Shown: positions 45,505-55,092 of the stretch, in pieces
How the letters are laid out: the number at the start of each line of letters is the position of its first letter
How positions within the stretch are numbered: position 1 is the stretch's first letter
Position numbers and translations under genes: made by a program
The notes under the pieces: generated by a model
The model's input: only the letters and a program-made list of their open reading frames with translations
Database searches by the model: none
Told to the model about the DNA's origin: nothing
Source: Kurthia senegalensis
GTDB taxonomy: Bacteria; Bacillota; Bacilli; Bacillales_A; Planococcaceae
Assembly: GCF_000285595.1 (NCBI RefSeq)
Contig: NZ_HE611064.1
Location: 205,479-269,478, forward strand
Direction: 5' to 3'
Length of the DNA: 64,000 bases

Positions 45505-46582
45505 TTATTTTTTTGCGTATTGTAAAATTAAAGCCATCATATCATCTGGAAGTTTTGGTTTTTCTGCTTCTTGCATCGCCGCTTTTAATTCAGGTTCTTT
45601 CGCACGTAATTCATGCACTGCATCCATAAAGCTTTGTTTATTCACAGCTTCTTCTTCTAAAACGAGTGCTAATTTTTGAGATTTAAATAGACGCGCATTT
45701 AAGATTTGATCTCCACGTGATTGTGCAGCTGAAAGTGGAATCAATAACATCGGTTTTTCAAGTGCTAAAAATTCGAAAATAGAGTTCGAGCCTGCACGTG
45801 AAATAATATAATCAGATGCATACAATAAATTAGGTAATTCCGTTGTCACGTAATCAAACTGTTTGTATCCCGCATAACGTTCAAATGATTGTTCCACATT
45901 CCCTTTACCGCAAAGATGAATAATGTTGTACGTAGTTAATAGTTCTTCGATATTATCACGAACCGCATCGTTAATAAATTTTGATCCAAGTGAGCCACCC
46001 ATAATCATAATCGTCGGTTTACCGTTCGTAAATCCGCACGCTGTCAAACCAGATTCTCGGTTCCCAGAGAAAAGTGCTGGACGGATAACCGATCCTGTAC
46101 ATGTTGATTTTTCTGATGGAACGTATTTTAACGTTTCTTTGAATACGGTGAAAATGTGAGAAGCGAATGGTAAAGCTAATTTATTCGCCAAACCAGGCGT
46201 CACATCAGACTCATGAGAAACAACAGGAATACCTGCCATTTTAGCTGCCATAACGACCGGTACAGAAACGAATCCACCTTTTGAGAAAACGATTTGTGGT
46301 TTTAATTTGCGAAGTAGTGCACTTGCTTGAGCCATACCTGCTAATACACGAAATGGATCCGAAAAGTTTTTTGTTGAAAAATAACGACGTAGTTTCCCGC
46401 TTGAAATAGCATGATATTCAATTTGTGGGAAAGCTTGCGGAATAATTTCTTTTTCGATTCCTTCTTTTGAACCGATATAATGAACTTCATAACCTGCTTC
46501 AAGGAATGAAGGAATAATTGCTTGGTTTAATGATACGTGGCCTGCTGTACCGCCACCCGTAAAGACAATTGTCTTTTTTCAT
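45505..46582 (-). CDS. murG: Undecaprenyl-PP-MurNAc-pentapeptide GlcNAc transferase, frame broken at 46574-46579
   Basis: The glycosyltransferase that makes lipid II on the inner face of the membrane. The ATG at 46582 has GAGGAG upstream. After ATG a run of six A throws the reading out of frame; five A would give M-K-K-T-I-V-F-T-G-G-G-T-A-G-H-V and a 358-residue protein, the normal length. The rest is clear: VFSKGGFVSVPVVMAAK, IPVVSHESDVTPGLANK, IMGGSLGSKFIND, and SRAGSNSIFEFLALEKPMLLIPL split over the C-terminal half. As murG is essential, the break is most likely a sequencing error. Confidence 0.93.
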
Positions 46583-46602
46583 AGTAAAACGCTCCTCTTC
46601 AT

Positions 46603-46633
46603 AAAAAAAACCTGTTTTATTAGTCTAAAACAG
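46603..46633 (-). terminator. Terminator-like hairpin in the murG leader
   Basis: CTGTTTT / AAAACAG stem followed by GG and a T run on the minus strand, ending about 20 bases before the murG start. No gene lies between it and the previous terminator at 46850-46886, so it may act as an attenuator. Confidence 0.5.
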
Positions 46634-46639
46634 TGCATA

Positions 46640-46849
46640 AATGTGTTTGATTCATCCATATATTGTAGCATAACATCGTACGATAATCTTATGATTCTAA
46701 GCATTTCTTCCGCTTTTTTTACGATTCCTTCGAATTCCCTATATTTAGGTCGCTCTTTCTTTCTCTTTGAACAATTCCATTTCTTACTCCTTTCTTAAAA
46801 TGATTAAAATACAATCATCGCTAACGAAAAAATTATTAAGTACATAACA
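46640..46849. other. Intergenic region upstream of murG
   Basis: About 210 bases without a supported gene. A TACAAT -10-like sequence on the minus strand near 46663 could serve murG, but no good -35 is seen. Confidence 0.4.
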
Positions 46850-46886
46850 AAAAAATGACGTTGCCAACTAACAACGTCATTTTTAT
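46850..46886 (-). terminator. Intrinsic terminator of CobW-family gene
   Basis: AAAAATGACGTTG / CAACGTCATTTTT stem and T run, 18 bases past the stop codon. Confidence 0.85.
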
Positions 46887-46903
46887 TCGAAAATTTCTTT
46901 TCT

Positions 46904-47803
46904 TTATTCGCGACCTAACAACGGAATTTGATCAACTTGATCTCCGATAATGACTAAATTCGGTTCCATTTTCATATATTCAGGCATCCACTGTGTTAAA
47001 CCATATGCGTATTGGAATAACATCGGATGACTCATACCTTCAATCGGCACATAGCCCTTCATACGATAAACGGTTTCCGGTAAAGAGCGTACCCAATCTT
47101 CCACTTGCTCCATTGAATACATTTCTCCTTCTTCAAAATGAAGAAGACGTGAGCTTAAATGTAGATGATGACCAATATCTGCTTTTTTCACTTCACCTGT
47201 AGCCGTTGCTTCTAATTTTTCTAAAAAGGCAAACGGAATTTTTGCGTTCACTGTTTGTAAAATTTGTGCATGCTCATTAAAGCCTTGAATTTCATACGTT
47301 ACTTGTGCCATTTGTTCTTCCGTTAATAAATCCGATTTATTCGCTAAAATTAAATGCGCATGGCGAATTTGTTCTAAAAAAAGTGAACGCGTTTGAGGCG
47401 TCATTTCTTGACGATGTAACCAACGTTTACTATCCGCAATCGTTACGATACCTTTAATGTTTAATTCATTCGCAAAAAGTGGCGAATAAACCGCATCTAA
47501 CGCTTCGACTGGATGTGCTGCGCCCGTCGTTTCAATTAATAATACGTCCCAGTCAGATTCCGCTAGTAGTGATTGTACTTGCGCTTCCGTTTTCTCAGCA
47601 CCCGAACAACAAATACACCCATTTAACATTTCTTTTAATGGCACACCTTCTTCTACTGCTTGAGAATCAAAATTTAATGCACCTAATTCATTCATAATAA
47701 CAGCTGGTTTCAAACTACGTTCTTTTAATTCATGAATAAAGTTCGCTAAAAAAGTCGTTTTTCCGCTTCCTAAAAAACCACTTAATAAATAGACATCCTT
47801 CAT
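46904..47803 (-). CDS. CobW/COG0523 family GTP-binding metallochaperone
   Basis: A 299-residue G3E GTPase. Seen: Walker A LSGFLGSGKTTFLANFI near residue 7, the metal-binding C-I-C-C motif in LNGCICCSG near 62, LLIETTGAAHP near 88, the base-specificity ANKSDLL near 150 and a C-terminal CobW_C-like region with HLSSRLLHFEEGEM. Proteins of this class deliver zinc, cobalt or other metals to targets. It lies 53 bases downstream of ctpB. No Zur box was found. Confidence 0.9.
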   Translation of the reverse strand: MKDVYLLSGFLGSGKTTFLANFIHELKERSLKPAVIMNELGALNFDSQAVEEGVPLKEMLNGCICCSGAEKTEAQVQSLLAESDWDVLLIETTGAAHPVEALDAVYSPLFANELNIKGIVTIADSKRWLHRQEMTPQTRSLFLEQIRHAHLILANKSDLLTEEQMAQVTYEIQGFNEHAQILQTVNAKIPFAFLEKLEATATGEVKKADIGHHLHLSSRLLHFEEGEMYSMEQVEDWVRSLPETVYRMKGYVPIEGMSHPMLFQYAYGLTQWMPEYMKMEPNLVIIGDQVDQIPLLGRE

Positions 47804-47811
47804 TTAATTTC

Positions 47812-47848
47812 CCTCCAAAAAATGAAAGAGAGCTACTTTCGCAGCTCC
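47812..47848 (-). terminator. Weak terminator after ctpB
   Basis: GAGCTGC-GAAA-GTAGCTC hairpin on the minus strand followed by TCTTTCATTTTTTT, just past the ctpB stop. Some read-through into the GTPase gene is likely. Confidence 0.5.
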
Positions 47849-47855
47849 CCTTCGA

Positions 47856-49352
47856 TTATTTTATTTGTGCTTCCACAATACTTTGAGCTTTTTTCAATTG
47901 TGGATCTTCTTTTTTAATTTTATTACGTAACTGTGTCATAATTTCAGTCGTTGTATTTCCTTTTAATACGCCTGTCACTTCTAAATCGTGATCCGCTTGG
48001 AATTTTTGAACGGCTGTTGTCATTTGATAATCGTAAAGACCATCGATTTTACCGACATCGTAGCCAAGCGCATCCAACATTTTTTCTGCTACTTTCACAG
48101 AATCTGAAATATCATCTTGTTTAAATGTTTTAGACGTATCTAAATATGGAAGACTCGCATACGATGGATATTTCACTTTTACATTCGGTTGAATGCCTTT
48201 TTCGTGAATCCAATTACCGTCTGGTGTTAACCATTTAGCCATCGTATATTTCAATGTTGCTCCATCCGATAAATCTTCAACCGTTTGAACAGTCCCTTTA
48301 CCGAATGATTTTTCCCCGACAAGTTTCACATTCGATGACTCGCTCATCGCTGCTGCTAAAATTTCTGAAGCAGACGCACTACCACTATCGATTAATACCG
48401 TCGTTGGAACGGTTACTTTACGACCATCTTGTGCATTTGCTACCTCTTTTTCGCCATCGCGATTTTCTACTTGTACAACTGTTTCGCCTGTTTTCACGAA
48501 TAAGCTTGCAATGTTAATGGCGATGTCTAAACGTCCACCAGGGTTTTGTCGAACGTCCAGCACTAAGCCTTTCATTCCTTTACTTTCCATCTCATCTAGT
48601 TTTTCTAACAATTCTTTATACGTATTATCAGAGAAACTTGTAATTTGGATATGGGCAATTTTTTGCTTATTCATTGACGCATATACTGTTTCTACAGGAA
48701 TTTCAGCGCGTGTTAAAGTTAACTTATGTAACGTTTTAGAACTTCCACGTTGGAATTCAATCGTCACATCTGTTCCTTTTTCACCACGAATTAATTTCAC
48801 TGCTTCGTTAGCCGTTTTGCCGACGATTGATTTCCCATCTACCGTTTTCACAATGTCATTTGGTTTCAATCCTGCTTTTTCAGCTGGTGAATTTTTAATC
48901 GGTGATACGACGACAATTTGACCGTCTTTTTCTTGAATTTCAGCACCAATACCTTCAAAACTTGAAGAAATTTGATCATTAAACTCATCTGCTTCGGCTT
49001 TTGGCATGTATGTTGAATAAGGATCGTCTAACGCCCCCATCATACCTGTCATTGCACCTTGAACCATTTGATCTTCGTCAAGTTCTTTATAATATTTGGT
49101 GCTTAACTCATCGTAAACATCGAATAATTTTTGGAACTGTGGATGTGTGTTCGTACGTACTTGCACAACTTTCTTTTCTCCGAAAGTTAAAGCTAGTATC
49201 GTAATACCCGATGTTCCAACAATCAGTACGATGATTAACATAATAAGCGTAAACGGTTTTAAGCGAATGTATTTTTTCGCTGGTTGTAGCTCTTCTTGCT
49301 TCTGATTTTCTTTTTGCGAATTTTGTTCGTCCAATGTTTTCACCACTTTCAC
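47856..49352 (-). CDS. ctpB: C-terminal processing serine protease (S41)
   Basis: A 498-residue membrane-anchored protease. One N-terminal helix (about 32-55: LIMLIIVLIVGTSGITILAL), then PDZ (about 115-195: GIGAEIQEKDGQIVVVSP...), the S41 core with catalytic Ser in IDSGSASASEILAAAM near 330 and Lys in VGEKSFGKGTVQ near 355, and a C-terminal peptidoglycan-binding repeat (about 415-485). It cleaves exported proteins; CtpB activates sigma-K signalling in Bacillus, but that role is not shown here. The start is uncertain: GTG, GTG and TTG codons lie within the first seven. Confidence 0.93.
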   Translation of the reverse strand: MKVVKTLDEQNSQKENQKQEELQPAKKYIRLKPFTLIMLIIVLIVGTSGITILALTFGEKKVVQVRTNTHPQFQKLFDVYDELSTKYYKELDEDQMVQGAMTGMMGALDDPYSTYMPKAEADEFNDQISSSFEGIGAEIQEKDGQIVVVSPIKNSPAEKAGLKPNDIVKTVDGKSIVGKTANEAVKLIRGEKGTDVTIEFQRGSSKTLHKLTLTRAEIPVETVYASMNKQKIAHIQITSFSDNTYKELLEKLDEMESKGMKGLVLDVRQNPGGRLDIAINIASLFVKTGETVVQVENRDGEKEVANAQDGRKVTVPTTVLIDSGSASASEILAAAMSESSNVKLVGEKSFGKGTVQTVEDLSDGATLKYTMAKWLTPDGNWIHEKGIQPNVKVKYPSYASLPYLDTSKTFKQDDISDSVKVAEKMLDALGYDVGKIDGLYDYQMTTAVQKFQADHDLEVTGVLKGNTTTEIMTQLRNKIKKEDPQLKKAQSIVEAQIK

Positions 49353-49536
49353 ATTTCAAGCGTTCGCACACTTCCTTTATTTTATCAGTATTCAGGAGAG
49401 ACGGAAAGGAATGTAGGAAAGTTTTTTCTGAATACATGTAAAATATATGCCATTTAGCATTCTTACGATGAATGTTCACGTAATTCGGCTCTTCATTCCA
49501 TCGAAATATAACCATTTCCTTATTTAATTGTAAATT
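49353..49536. other. Upstream region of ctpB
   Basis: Nearly 190 bases without a supported gene. A minus-strand open frame crosses it but has no ribosome-binding site and runs on inside ctpB out of frame. Confidence 0.4.
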
Positions 49537-49582
49537 AAAAAAGTGTCTAACGTGTCGCTACGACATCGTTAGACACTTTTTA
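49537..49582 (-). terminator. Intrinsic terminator of deoD
   Basis: AAAAAGTGTCTAACG / CGTTAGACACTTTTT, a 15-bp stem with T run, just past the deoD stop. Confidence 0.85.
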
Positions 49583-49590
49583 TATAACAA

Positions 49591-50295
49591 CTATTCTTGA
49601 ATAGCCGCTTCTAGTGCAACGACCATCATTTCTTTAAACGTTGTTTGACGTTCTTCAGAACTTGTCGCTTCGCCTGTAATCAAATGATCTGAAATAGTTA
49701 AAACAGAAAGGGCTTGTACATCGTATTTTGCTGCTAATGTATAAAGTGCTGCTGTTTCCATTTCTACTGCTAATACACCATAATCTGCTAACAATTCATT
49801 TGGATTTTTTTCACCATAGAATAAATCTGCTGTATAAACATTCCCTACGCGTAAGTTGAGTCCTGCTTCTTTTCCTGCATTATACGCTTTTAATAATAAG
49901 TTAAAATCAGCGATTGGTGCGAAATCTAATCCACCAAACTGAATTTCATTCATTTTAGAGTCCGTAGTTGCGCCTTGTGCTAATACGACGTCACGTACTT
50001 TTACGTCACGTTTTAAAGCACCTGCTGTCCCAACACGAATTAATTTTTTACAACCGTAATCTTTCATTAGCTCTGTTGCATAAATTGAAATAGATGGAAC
50101 GCCCATACCTGTACCTTGTACAGAAATACGGTGTCCTTTATACGTACCTGTATACCCGAACATATTACGGACATCGTTGTATTGTACAACGTCTTCTAAA
50201 AATGTTTCGGCGATAAATTTCGCACGTAATGGATCTCCTGGTAATAAAACGATATCAGCGATTTCGCCGTCTTTTGCATTAATATGAATACTCAT
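49591..50295 (-). CDS. deoD: Purine-nucleoside phosphorylase (DeoD type)
   Basis: A 234-residue hexameric phosphorylase that splits purine nucleosides with phosphate in salvage. Seen: phosphate-binding [16 protein letters not shown] near residue 18, [25 protein letters not shown] near 62, RVGTAGAL near 87, and [15 protein letters not shown] near 178 followed by the active Asp in TISDHL near 203. Length is normal; own terminator. Confidence 0.96.
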   Translation of the reverse strand: MSIHINAKDGEIADIVLLPGDPLRAKFIAETFLEDVVQYNDVRNMFGYTGTYKGHRISVQGTGMGVPSISIYATELMKDYGCKKLIRVGTAGALKRDVKVRDVVLAQGATTDSKMNEIQFGGLDFAPIADFNLLLKAYNAGKEAGLNLRVGNVYTADLFYGEKNPNELLADYGVLAVEMETAALYTLAAKYDVQALSVLTISDHLITGEATSSEERQTTFKEMMVVALEAAIQE

Positions 50296-50376
50296 TGCTC
50301 GTTACCTCATTTCATTATTTTACTAAGTCTATTTGATTGTACTAAAATGTCTGACCTCTGACAATTAATAATTGTT

Positions 50377-50601
50377 TTAATAATTAGAAAAATATTTCTC
50401 CTCATACATACCCCACAACTCATCGAACGTAACTGCATTCATTTCATCATCTGCTAAGTCTTCTATATAGGAAGAAAGCACGCTGAATGTCGTAGCGCTT
50501 TTCGGAAAGCTATGATCGTGAAACATCGCTTCTGCAAACGCTCCTTTAGAATCTTTAGAACCACGAAATTTCAAAGAAAATAAGTAAAAACTATCATTCA
50601 T
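50377..50601 (-). CDS. yozE: YozE family protein
   Basis: A 74-residue helical protein matching the B. subtilis YozE family: MNDSFYLFSLKFRGSKDSKG, HDHSFPKSATTFSVLSSYIE and TFDELWGMYEEKY. The start at 50601 has AGGTGGTG six bases upstream. The family has a SAM-like fold of unknown function. Confidence 0.88.
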   Translation of the reverse strand: MNDSFYLFSLKFRGSKDSKGAFAEAMFHDHSFPKSATTFSVLSSYIEDLADDEMNAVTFDELWGMYEEKYFSNY

Positions 50602-50693
50602 TTTATTCACCACCTAATCTTTAAGACTTATAAATTGATTTACACGTCTTAAGTCCTCCACTATAATTGAATTTATAGTAAAGGAGGAATTTT

Positions 50694-52474
50694 ATGTCAA
50701 ATGTAAACGTATCGAAAAAACACACGGAAGCGACTCCTCAAAAGAAACGAACGAAAAAAATGAAAAGACATCCATTCCAACTCATCCGTTGGAAAATCAT
50801 CGGCGCTTTTGCCGGAATCATCATTCTACTTTGCGCAATGCTCTCTTTAACGTATCGAAATTTAGAACAATTAAAAGATGAGCTAAACACATTCAACGAA
50901 GTCACACTAAAAACACAAATGGATATGAATAAACTATCAGGTAATCTTGCTCAACTATCATCTATTCATAAAAATTATATTATTAGCGGTAATTCAACCG
51001 ATTTATCGAACTATGAATCTCAAAAAGAAACGTTTGAAGACAATTTAGCAGCGCTTCAAAAGACGTTTCAAACATCCCATACATACACAAAATATCTCGA
51101 AACGATTGTAGCATATTACGAAACATATGCGAATACAGCCGAACAAATAAGTACGATTCGAAAAACAGATGGCTTCGAAGCCGCTCAAAAAACGATCAGC
51201 CTCGGCATCGGTGAAAAGTCGATGGATAAAGTTAACCAACAAATTGATTATACGACGACACATATGAATAAAACTAGTTCAGATAAATTAAGAAAAATCG
51301 AGAAAAGTACGACGCTCACCGAATATATTTTCTTTTTATTAACAGTCGCAGCAATTTTATTTCTCACGATTGCGGGTAGCTATTTATTCCGCTCGATTCG
51401 ACGAAATACGAAAAAATTAATGAAACGCTCATTACGATGGCTGGTAGTGGTGGTGATTTAACGAAACGCTTAACGATTACGACGCAAGATGAATTTGCGC
51501 ATATTGGTCATAATACGAATCAGCTCATCGATTCGGTCGTTAACTTAATTAAACAAATCAATACGCTTTCTGACACAGTTTCTATAAACGGACAACATTT
51601 AAAACAAACTGCCGAACAGAGCCAACAAATTATTCAAACGATCGCGATATCGTCAAGTTCCATTTCGAAAAGTAGCGAAAATACGATTACACATATGAAT
51701 TCTGCCGCACAGAAAATAGATAAAATGCATTATGCTGCGACTAATTTACAACAAAATACGACGGATATGAAACGGACGGCCGAAACGATGATTGAAGCCG
51801 CAAACATCGGATTCCAATCTGTACAAGATGCTGCGGATCGTATGATGGATATTGAAGAAACGATTTCAAATACGACGGACACCGTCCAAAAGCTGAGCGA
51901 TAGTTCAAAGCAAATCACCTCGATTATCGGCACGATTACAGAAATTGCTGACCAAACGAATTTGCTCGCCTTAAATGCATCTATTGAAGCCGCTCGTGCC
52001 GGTGACGCAGGAAAAGGATTTTCCGTCGTTGCGGAAGAAGTACGTAAACTCGCCGAATCTTCACAAGAGGCAGCGAACAATGTAACCGATATGATCCAGC
52101 ACATTCAAGAAGAAATTAAGCTCATCATCCAACAAAATCAAGATGGCGTTCAATCTGTCATTCACGGGGTCCGTGTAACAAACGATACGACGCGCTCCCT
52201 CGATACGATTATTGCGCGTGCCGAACGAACTGTTGCAACGATTGAAACAATGAGTCATTTAATAAACGAATTACAACAATTTAGTGAAGGTGTTACACAC
52301 TCATTCATTGAAGTAAATATGATTGCTGAAGAAAATGCCTTACAAGCAGTTGAAAATAAACAATCTACAGAAGACGGTACACAATCCATCGACCAAATTT
52401 TCACCCGAATCGATACGCTATCATCCGAGGCAAAAGAGTTACAAACACGTCTCTCTACGTTTAAAATTAAATAA
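50694..52474 (+). CDS. Methyl-accepting chemotaxis protein, frame broken at 51411-51416
   Basis: A membrane chemoreceptor of about 593 residues. TM1 about 35-55, an extracellular four-helix sensor region (60-215), TM2 about 220-240, HAMP (SIRRNTKK...[19 protein letters not shown]), then the coiled signalling domain with the conserved hairpin tip [22 protein letters not shown] and [12 protein letters not shown]. The frame ends early at 51461 and resumes from 51437; a run of six A where seven would read [10 protein letters not shown] joins the halves. Probable homopolymer error. AAAGGAGG precedes the start. Ligand unknown. Confidence 0.9.
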
Positions 52475-52548
52475 GGAACTTTTCAATAGTCATTTCGTTC
52501 TCTATAGTTGTCATACAAAAATTGACTATATTCAAGTTCCTTTTTTTC
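52473..52548 (+). terminator. Long hairpin terminator of chemoreceptor gene
   Basis: AAGGAACTT..AATAGTCA pairs with TGACTATATT..AAGTTCCTT, followed by seven T residues on the plus strand; the stem begins at the chemoreceptor stop codon. Confidence 0.7.
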
Positions 52549-52582
52549 GTGATAGCATAACTTTTTAGGAGATGAATTCATT

Positions 52583-53589
52583 ATGAAATTAACAAAATAT
52601 GCACTATCAGTCGGCATTCTTACAGCATCTGTGACAGGTGTTTCAACAATTTCACATGCCGCTACTCAAACAACAATGAAAACAGGTACGATTACGAGCC
52701 CTGTCACGGTTCATAAAACAGCAGACGTCAAAGGCCAATCTGTTGGCACACTTAAAAAAGGTGCGAAAGTAACTGTTCAAAATACAAGTAAAAATGGCTG
52801 GGTCAAAATCGATTTTAACGGTGAAGCAGCTTATATTTATAAAGACTTCGTTACCGTTTCAAAAACGACAACTTCTACGTCAAAACCTAGTAAAACAACG
52901 CCTTCAACTACTGTTAAAACAACGAAAAAATACGTGAAAAAAAATGTGACCGTACGTCAAAAAGCAAATGCAACGAGTAAACAACTCGGTACATTAAAAA
53001 CCGGTACAGCACTAAAAGTCATTAGCACAAACAAATACGGTTGGGTTAAAATTATTTATAAAAACACAACCGCTTACGTTTATAAAGACTTCGTTACAAC
53101 GAAAAAACCAATCGTAAAAACAACAAAACCGACTCCGACTATTTCTGTAAACAAAGCAAAAGGTTTTGCATATGATGCGACAAAAACGTATACAGTAAAA
53201 GAAAACGGTAAAAAAGCGACGTTAACGACAAAAAATAAAAAAATGCAAATGGCTTCAAAATTTGGACGAAACAGTTCAGTTCAACAGCTAAAAAAGAAAC
53301 AGTTTACGTGAAAGAGATTGCAAATAAAGGTCTTTACTACAAAGACGGTTCAGCTGCAACGGTAAAATTATTACCATATCCTTTCTCAAAAAATCAAACG
53401 TATAAAAATGGCACGACAGTTTATAAAGTAACTGAAACGAATACGACAGTAAAAACTGCTGCCGGTACGTTTAAAAATGTCGTAGCTGTACAAGCTGGTA
53501 ATCAAACATTTTATATCGCACCAGGTAACGGCATCGTCAAAAAAGTAAAAGGGACGAAAACGATTTTTGAAGTAACTGCAATTAAATAA
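52583..53589 (+). CDS. Secreted protein with two bacterial SH3 domains, frame broken at 53237-53243
   Basis: Signal peptide MKLTKYALSVGILTASVTGV, cleavage near SHAATQ. Two SH3b repeats (about 33-90 and 110-170, each with the N-G-W-V-K-I / Y-G-W-V-K-I and AYIYKDFVT / AYVYKDFVT pattern) are joined by Thr/Lys-rich linkers. A C-terminal region of about 140 residues (ANKGLYYKDGSAATVKLLP, AAGTFKNVVAVQAG) is of unknown fold. The first frame stops at 53311; one extra A in a seven-A run continues it as N-A-N-G-F-K-I-W-T-K-Q to 53589, 335 residues in all. SH3b domains suggest cell-wall binding. Confidence 0.85.
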
Positions 53590-53592
53590 CAT

Positions 53593-53640
53593 AAAGCAAA
53601 AGCCGGTTGGTACTTCACTGTATCAGCCGGCTTTTGCTTT
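53593..53640 (+). terminator. Intrinsic terminator of SH3 protein gene
   Basis: AAAGCAAAAGCCGG / CCGGCTTTTGCTTT, a 14-bp stem four bases after the stop. Confidence 0.8.
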
Positions 53641-53795
53641 ACTGTCATTTTAAAGAGACAGAGCGATGTCTTTTGATTTAAAACACGTAAATAATGCTTA
53701 TTTTTCTATTTTTCTTAATTTTCAATAAATTGATTGTATCCTTCATTGTTTAATGTTAGAATTTCCATTAATTGATGCAAATGAATTGAATACAT

Positions 53796-53947
53796 TTCTT
53801 ATCGAGAGAGATTGAGGGACATGGCCCGTTGACATCTCAGCAACCTCCAATTGGAAGGTGCTACGTCCATGAAGACAATGTCTTGCAGATAAGAAAGGTC
53901 TGAATTGGCTTTTTCTCTCCTTTCTATCTACATAGAATTGGGGAGTT
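53796..53947 (+). promoter_or_regulatory. SAM-I (S-box) riboswitch of metI-metC
   Basis: Aptamer 53796-53895: P1 TTCTTATC / GATAAGAA, then GAGAGAGATTGAGGGAC, TGGCCC, CAGCAACC and GGTGCTACGTCC, the classic S-box order. The expression platform ends in a terminator (CTCC..CTAT / ATAG..GGAG with seven T residues, about 53917-53947). S-adenosylmethionine should stop transcription before metI. Confidence 0.95.
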
Positions 53948-53976
53948 TTTTTATTTCACAATAAAGGATGATGAAT

Positions 53977-55092
53977 ATGACAACAATCGAAACGAAATTA
54001 GCACAACTTGGTAATAATTCCGATCCACAAACTGGGGCGATTAACACGCCGATTTATTTATCGACAGCTTATCGTCACCCCGGACTCGGTCAATCGACAG
54101 GTTACGATTATACACGTACGAAAAATCCAACGCGTACCGTTTTAGAAGAAGGCATTGCAGATTTAGAAAGTGGCGATGCAGGGTTTGCCTGTAGTAGCGG
54201 TATGGCTGCTGTCTCGCTTGTCTTCTCTTTATTCCAATCAGGTGATGAAATCATTTACCCTGAAGACTTATACGGAGGTACGTATCGCCTCGCTAAACAA
54301 TATGAAGAATCTTATAACATTAAGGCACATTTTAACTCATTCGAATCGATTGAAGAAGTCGCATTACTCATCAACACACGTACGAAAGCCATTTTTATCG
54401 AAACACCGACAAATCCATTAATGCAACAAATCTCTATCGAAGCGTACGCACAACTCGCTCATGCACATAACTTGCTTCTCATTGTCGACAATACGTTTTT
54501 AACACCTTACTACCAACGTCCACTCGAGTTAGGTGCCGACATCGTTCTACATAGTGCAACGAAATATATCGGCGGCCATAACGATGTTCTCGCTGGATTA
54601 GTCGTTTCCAAAGGTGCGAAGCTAAGTGAGACGCTCTTCCTACGTCATAACGCAAGTGGTGCTACACTGAGCGCATTCGATAGCTGGTTACTCATCCGTG
54701 GTTTAAAAACATTGCATTTACGTATGAAACAACATACGAAAACAGCGACAGCACTCGTTGAATTTTTAAACGAACGACCTGAAATTAAAGACGTTCTTTA
54801 CGCAGGACTCGGCGGTATGATTTCATTCCGACTTCAACGTGCCGATGACGTTCCAGCCTTTTTAGAAGGGATCGAGCTCATCGCTTTTGCAGAAAGTTTA
54901 GGCGGCGTCGAAAGTTTTATTACGTATCCGACGACACAAACACATGCCGATATTCCGGAAGAAAAACGTCAAGCACGCGGTGTAGATGCTTCTCTTCTCC
55001 GCTTCTCTGTCGGATTAGAAAATATCGAAGACTTAAAAGCAGACTTAGCACGTGTTTTAAGTAAATTAAAAGGAGTGGCGCTACATGACTAA
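53977..55092 (+). CDS. metI: Cystathionine gamma-synthase / O-acylhomoserine thiolyase
   Basis: A 371-residue PLP enzyme of the Cys/Met metabolism family that makes cystathionine (or homocysteine) from acylated homoserine. Seen: TKLAQLGNNSD, PIYLSTAYRHPG, YDYTRTKNPTR near residue 48, CSSGMAAVSLVFSLF near 75, YGGTYRL, VDNTF near 170 and the PLP Lys in VLHSATKYIGGHNDVLAG near 195. The start at 53977 has AAAGGATG six bases before; an ATG three codons earlier is less likely. First gene of metI-metC, S-box controlled. Confidence 0.95.
   Translation: MTTIETKLAQLGNNSDPQTGAINTPIYLSTAYRHPGLGQSTGYDYTRTKNPTRTVLEEGIADLESGDAGFACSSGMAAVSLVFSLFQSGDEIIYPEDLYGGTYRLAKQYEESYNIKAHFNSFESIEEVALLINTRTKAIFIETPTNPLMQQISIEAYAQLAHAHNLLLIVDNTFLTPYYQRPLELGADIVLHSATKYIGGHNDVLAGLVVSKGAKLSETLFLRHNASGATLSAFDSWLLIRGLKTLHLRMKQHTKTATALVEFLNERPEIKDVLYAGLGGMISFRLQRADDVPAFLEGIELIAFAESLGGVESFITYPTTQTHADIPEEKRQARGVDASLLRFSVGLENIEDLKADLARVLSKLKGVALHD

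Noticed and set aside
49108-49515. Minus-strand open frame overlapping the start of ctpB
   Set aside because: It is out of frame with ctpB for most of its length, lacks a ribosome-binding site and resembles no known family.
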